Assembly: GCF_002741945.1 (NCBI RefSeq)
Contig: NZ_MDVN01000022.1
Span: 620,001-684,000, forward strand
DNA length: 64,000 nt
From: Gaetbulibacter sp. 4G1
GTDB lineage: Bacteria > Bacteroidota > Bacteroidia > Flavobacteriales > Flavobacteriaceae
Reading direction: 5' to 3'
This document shows, in pieces, positions 61,068 to 64,000 of the stretch (position 1 is its first letter; the number at the start of each line of letters is the position of its first letter). The notes beneath the pieces are model-generated. The model did no database searches. It saw only the letters and a program-made list of their open reading frames with translations, and had not been told where the DNA came from. The position numbers and the translations under genes were made by a program.

Positions 61068-63467
61068 ATGATTTTAAATACTGAACTAGAATACAAAGGA
61101 AACCTGTTTCCCTCAAATATAATAGATTACAAAAAAGATGTAGATGTACTACATTTTTCAACCTCAAACAATATCATTCTTCAACTTACTGTTTTAAGAG
61201 ATAGTGTGCTTCGGTTTCGATATACTACTGTAGGAAAGTTTAATAAAGATTTTTCTTATGCTATCGATGAAAAAGCTAGTAGAGGGTATAATCATTTAGA
61301 AATCTCCGATGATAAAGAAAAATACATTATCACAACATCAAAACTCATTTGTCATATTTTTAAAACAGATTTAAGAAAATCTATATTTGATGCTAAAGAC
61401 AATACTATAATTTGTGAAGACGAATTAGGCTTCCATTGGGAAGAAAGTTATGAGCTAGGTGGTGATATTGTTAAAATGAGTAAAGCGGCTCAAAACGGAG
61501 AAAGCTATTATGGACTAGGAGACAAACCAAATCATTTAAACTTAAAAGGAAAACGATTTGAAAATTGGGCAACAGATTCTTATGCCTATGGGAAAGACAC
61601 TGACCCTATTTACAAAGCCATTCCGTTTTATACGGGGTTACACAACAATAAGTCATACGGTATCTTTTTCGATAATACTTTCAAAACCTACTTTGATTTT
61701 TGTCAAGAAAGAAGAAACGTAACTAGTTTTTGGGCGCAAGGAGGCGAAATGAATTATTATTTCATTTATGGTCCAAAAATGCAAGATGTGGTAACTAGCT
61801 ATACCGACTTAACAGGAACACCAGAATTACCGCCATTATGGGCCTTAGGTTATCATCAATGTAAATGGAGTTACTACCCAGAATCAAATGTAAAAGAAGT
61901 CACTGCAAAATTTAGAGAGTTAAAAATTCCTTGTGATGCTATTTATTTAGATATTGATTATATGGAAGGTTTTCGCTGTTTCACTTGGAGCAAGGACTAC
62001 TTTCCAAATCCAAAACGCATGGTAAAAGAACTTGCTGATGATGGGTTTAAAACAGTAGTTATTATCGATCCAGGAATTAAGATTGATATGGATTATGATG
62101 TGTTTCGTGAGGGCTTAGAAAAAGATTATTTCTGTAAACGTGCTGATGGCCCTTACATGAAAGGGAAGGTTTGGCCTGGGGAGTGTTACTTTCCAGATTT
62201 TACAAGACCAGAAGTAAGAACATGGTGGGCTGGTTTATTTAAAGAGCTTATAGAAGAGATTGGCGTAAAAGGTGTTTGGAACGATATGAATGAACCTGCG
62301 GTAATGGATGTTCCTGGAAAAACATTTCCTTCTGACGTAAGACACGATTACGACGGAAATCCTTGTAGTCACCAAAAAGCACACAATATTTATGGGATGC
62401 AAATGGCACGCGCCACATACCATGGGTTGAAAAAGTTTAATTACCCTAAACGTCCATTTGTTATTACACGATCTGCGTATTCTGGTACACAACGCTATAC
62501 ATCTACTTGGATGGGCGATAATGTTGCTACTTGGGAGCATTTACAAATTGCTAACATTCAAGCTCAACGATTAGCACTATCTGGATTCTCTTTTACTGGA
62601 TCTGATATTGGTGGGTTTGCTGAGCAGCCTAACGGCGAATTGTATGCGCGCTGGATTCAGCTTGGTGTTTTCCATCCGTTTTGTAGAACACATTCGTCTG
62701 GTGATCATGGCGATCAAGAACCTTGGGCTTTTGATGAAGAAATAACTAATGTAGTACGTAAGTTTATTGAAATTAGATATCAGTTATTACCATACTTATA
62801 TACTTCATTTTATCAGTATTCACAAGATAATGTTCCAATGCTAAAATCGTTGGTATTATTTGACCAAGAAGACTCTCAAACACATTATAGAACAGATGAG
62901 TTTATTTGTGGGAATCAACTTTTAATTTGCCCTATAAACGAACCAAATGCTAAAGGAAGACGCATGTATATTCCTAAGGGGGACTGGTATAATTTCTGGA
63001 CTAATAATATGGTTTCTGGCGGTAAAGAAACTTGGGTTGATGCCGATATAGATAGTATGCCAATTTTTATAAAAGCCGGTGCTATTATACCAAAATACCC
63101 AGTACAACAATATGTGGGCGAAAAAATAATTGAAGAGTTAACTTTAGATGTGTATTATAAAAATGGTAAAGAAGACTCTGAACTATATGAAGATGCTGAT
63201 GATGGCTACGATTATACCAAAGGGCGCTATAGTTTGAAAAAATTTAACTTAGCAGGGTCAGACGATAAGTTAATTATTAGAATTCACAAAAGAGGAAAAT
63301 ATGTGACCTCTTATAATACATTCAAAATTAATTTAATTGGATTGCCTTTTAAGGTAAAGTCTATAAAAGTGGATAACGAATATGTTGATTTAAAAGATGT
63401 TAAATTTAATGGTGATAACTCCCTTATTATCTCTAAAGAGTTTACAAATCTTCAAATAAAAGGATAG
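61068..63467 (+). CDS. GH31 alpha-glucosidase, cytoplasmic
   Basis: 799 residues, no signal peptide. N-terminal mutarotase-like domain, barrel with GYHQCKWSYYPESNV, IYLDIDYMEGFRCFTW, nucleophile Asp in KGVWNDMNEPAVMDV (about 412), acid/base Asp in TSTWMGDNVATWEHL and FSGSDIGGF-like LSGFSFTGSDIGGF, PFCRTHSS. It is a canonical GH31 alpha-glucosidase, unlike the divergent one at 0.2 kb. It follows the glycogen operon with a 129-nt gap and probably hydrolyses glycogen-derived or imported alpha-glucosides. Confidence 0.93.
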   Translation: MILNTELEYKGNLFPSNIIDYKKDVDVLHFSTSNNIILQLTVLRDSVLRFRYTTVGKFNKDFSYAIDEKASRGYNHLEISDDKEKYIITTSKLICHIFKTDLRKSIFDAKDNTIICEDELGFHWEESYELGGDIVKMSKAAQNGESYYGLGDKPNHLNLKGKRFENWATDSYAYGKDTDPIYKAIPFYTGLHNNKSYGIFFDNTFKTYFDFCQERRNVTSFWAQGGEMNYYFIYGPKMQDVVTSYTDLTGTPELPPLWALGYHQCKWSYYPESNVKEVTAKFRELKIPCDAIYLDIDYMEGFRCFTWSKDYFPNPKRMVKELADDGFKTVVIIDPGIKIDMDYDVFREGLEKDYFCKRADGPYMKGKVWPGECYFPDFTRPEVRTWWAGLFKELIEEIGVKGVWNDMNEPAVMDVPGKTFPSDVRHDYDGNPCSHQKAHNIYGMQMARATYHGLKKFNYPKRPFVITRSAYSGTQRYTSTWMGDNVATWEHLQIANIQAQRLALSGFSFTGSDIGGFAEQPNGELYARWIQLGVFHPFCRTHSSGDHGDQEPWAFDEEITNVVRKFIEIRYQLLPYLYTSFYQYSQDNVPMLKSLVLFDQEDSQTHYRTDEFICGNQLLICPINEPNAKGRRMYIPKGDWYNFWTNNMVSGGKETWVDADIDSMPIFIKAGAIIPKYPVQQYVGEKIIEELTLDVYYKNGKEDSELYEDADDGYDYTKGRYSLKKFNLAGSDDKLIIRIHKRGKYVTSYNTFKINLIGLPFKVKSIKVDNEYVDLKDVKFNGDNSLIISKEFTNLQIKG

Positions 63468-63488
63468 TTTTTATAAACACCTAAACCA

Positions 63489-63522
63489 TAAAGCTCTTTA
63501 AAAACAAGCTTAAAGGGCTTTA
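63489..63522. terminator. Bidirectional terminator between GH31 and the antiporter gene
   Basis: AAAGC-CTTTA and TAAAG-GCTTT (each with a 1-nt bulge) form a stem with A/T tracts on both sides, between convergent genes. Confidence 0.6.
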
Positions 63523-64000
63523 TACTTTTTCTACATCAAACGGTTTTCCCAAATATATTAATTGGAAACCCTCTTTTATGGTATTTACCTCTAAATTATA
63601 AGACGAGATAATATGTAACTCTCCACCATTGTCTTTAATAAATAAAGGAATGATATCCTTGTCTTCATTGGTTTTCTTAATTAAGCTTTCATAATGTGCT
63701 TTATCTTGCATCTCAATTTCTTGAATTGAAGGATACTTTTTAGTTAATTCTGTTAAAGAGTTAAAATCATCTGTATGAGAAAACAAACCTTCTTTAGGGT
63801 TATTGTTTTCATCCAACATTTCTTCTGTACTAACCAATCTAAAAGAACCATTCTCTCCAAACTGCTTACCAAATTTATTAATAGCATATTTATTTATATC
63901 GGAATTACCCGTTAGAGCCATTAAATAACCCACATCATTTAGTTCAATGTTATCCATTAATGTATCAGAATAAATATTATTACTCATAGCTTCTAAACCG
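63520..64000 (-). CDS. C-terminal part of a cation:proton antiporter-like protein (cut by the window edge)
   Basis: The frame stays open through the right edge (GLEAMSNN-), so the visible 160 residues are the C-terminus of a longer protein. It carries NIELNDVGYLMALTGNSDIN and NKFGKQFGENGSFRL, which resemble the TrkA-like cytoplasmic C-terminal region of flavobacterial CPA-type sodium/proton antiporters, with a final beta domain (FQLIYLGKPFDVEKV). The transport domain lies beyond the window, so the family is inferred from the tail only. Confidence 0.6.
   Translation of the reverse strand, partial: GLEAMSNNIYSDTLMDNIELNDVGYLMALTGNSDINKYAINKFGKQFGENGSFRLVSTEEMLDENNNPKEGLFSHTDDFNSLTELTKKYPSIQEIEMQDKAHYESLIKKTNEDKDIIPLFIKDNGGELHIISSYNLEVNTIKEGFQLIYLGKPFDVEKV

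Noticed and set aside
1-64000. CRISPR array or classical restriction/abortive-infection locus
   Set aside because: No regularly spaced repeats and no Cas, restriction or Abi-type proteins were seen.

Overview
The window is a slice of an AT-rich chromosome of a member of the Flavobacteriaceae (Bacteroidota). The evidence is in the sequence: promoters of the TAnnTTTG type, almost no Shine-Dalgarno sites, secreted SusC/TonB-type proteins, a PID-CTERM-like tail, the pdxA-DUF177-rpmF-fabH-accB-accC order, and many genes whose best-recognised relatives are flavobacterial. Most of it is ordinary housekeeping DNA, densely packed on both strands.

Layout. 1-2.5 kb: the end of one gene and a secreted GH31 glycosidase. 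2.6-11 kb: tRNA-Ala, a stress protein, GNAT, MATE, QueD, LpxH, an MFS transporter, RecJ, OsmC and an AhpD-like protein. 11-16.4 kb: an unusual locus described below. 16.4-31.8 kb: a DUF695/RraB-like protein, a small-molecule kinase and phosphatase pair, UDG, alkaline phosphatase, RsmI, Tdk, Alr, MscL, Asd, an MG2/plug surface protein and two peptidases. 31.8-41.6 kb: an ABC ATPase, a sulfatase operon and the fatty-acid/pdxA operon, then riboflavin synthase. 41.6-51.8 kb: a PID-CTERM peptide, tRNA-Met/Ile, epimerase, RbfA, an FtsX-type permease, an S41 peptidase, DusB, an Lgt-like/radical-SAM/microprotein operon and LepA. 51.8-56 kb: a TonB receptor with a LytS/LytTR pair. 56.3-63.5 kb: the glycogen operon glgA-glgC-glgB followed by a second GH31 enzyme. 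The end of a cation:proton antiporter closes the window.

The stand-out region is about 10.98-16.4 kb. In order it holds: (i) a promoter, a 37-codon reading frame that contains all 20 amino acids (19 of them in the first 21 codons), and an intrinsic terminator with an alternative antiterminator pairing; (ii) a second promoter, a 25-codon leader with 16 different amino acids, and a textbook three-state attenuator; (iii) a TPR protein with an extremely basic tail; (iv) an array with 15 T-arms: eleven contiguous tRNAs or tRNA-like genes (Tyr, Cys, Asn, Asp, Glu, Val, Lys, two Leu, Arg and one unassigned), two tRNAs with extra sequence in the anticodon arm, and two tRNAs whose 3' half precedes the 5' half (permuted order), then a decaying tail; (v) a soluble SPFH/slipin-like protein; and (vi) small unknown proteins ending at a terminator. 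My interpretation, which is inference, is a stress-inducible tRNA-replacement or decoy operon. A ribosome stalled at any codon of the pan-amino-acid leader would permit read-through into the reserve tRNA array and its TPR and slipin partners. I do not know of a description of this arrangement.

Dispersed non-coding repeats of one family lie between genes at about 6.0, 14.25, 15.55, 21.7 and 45.8 kb.
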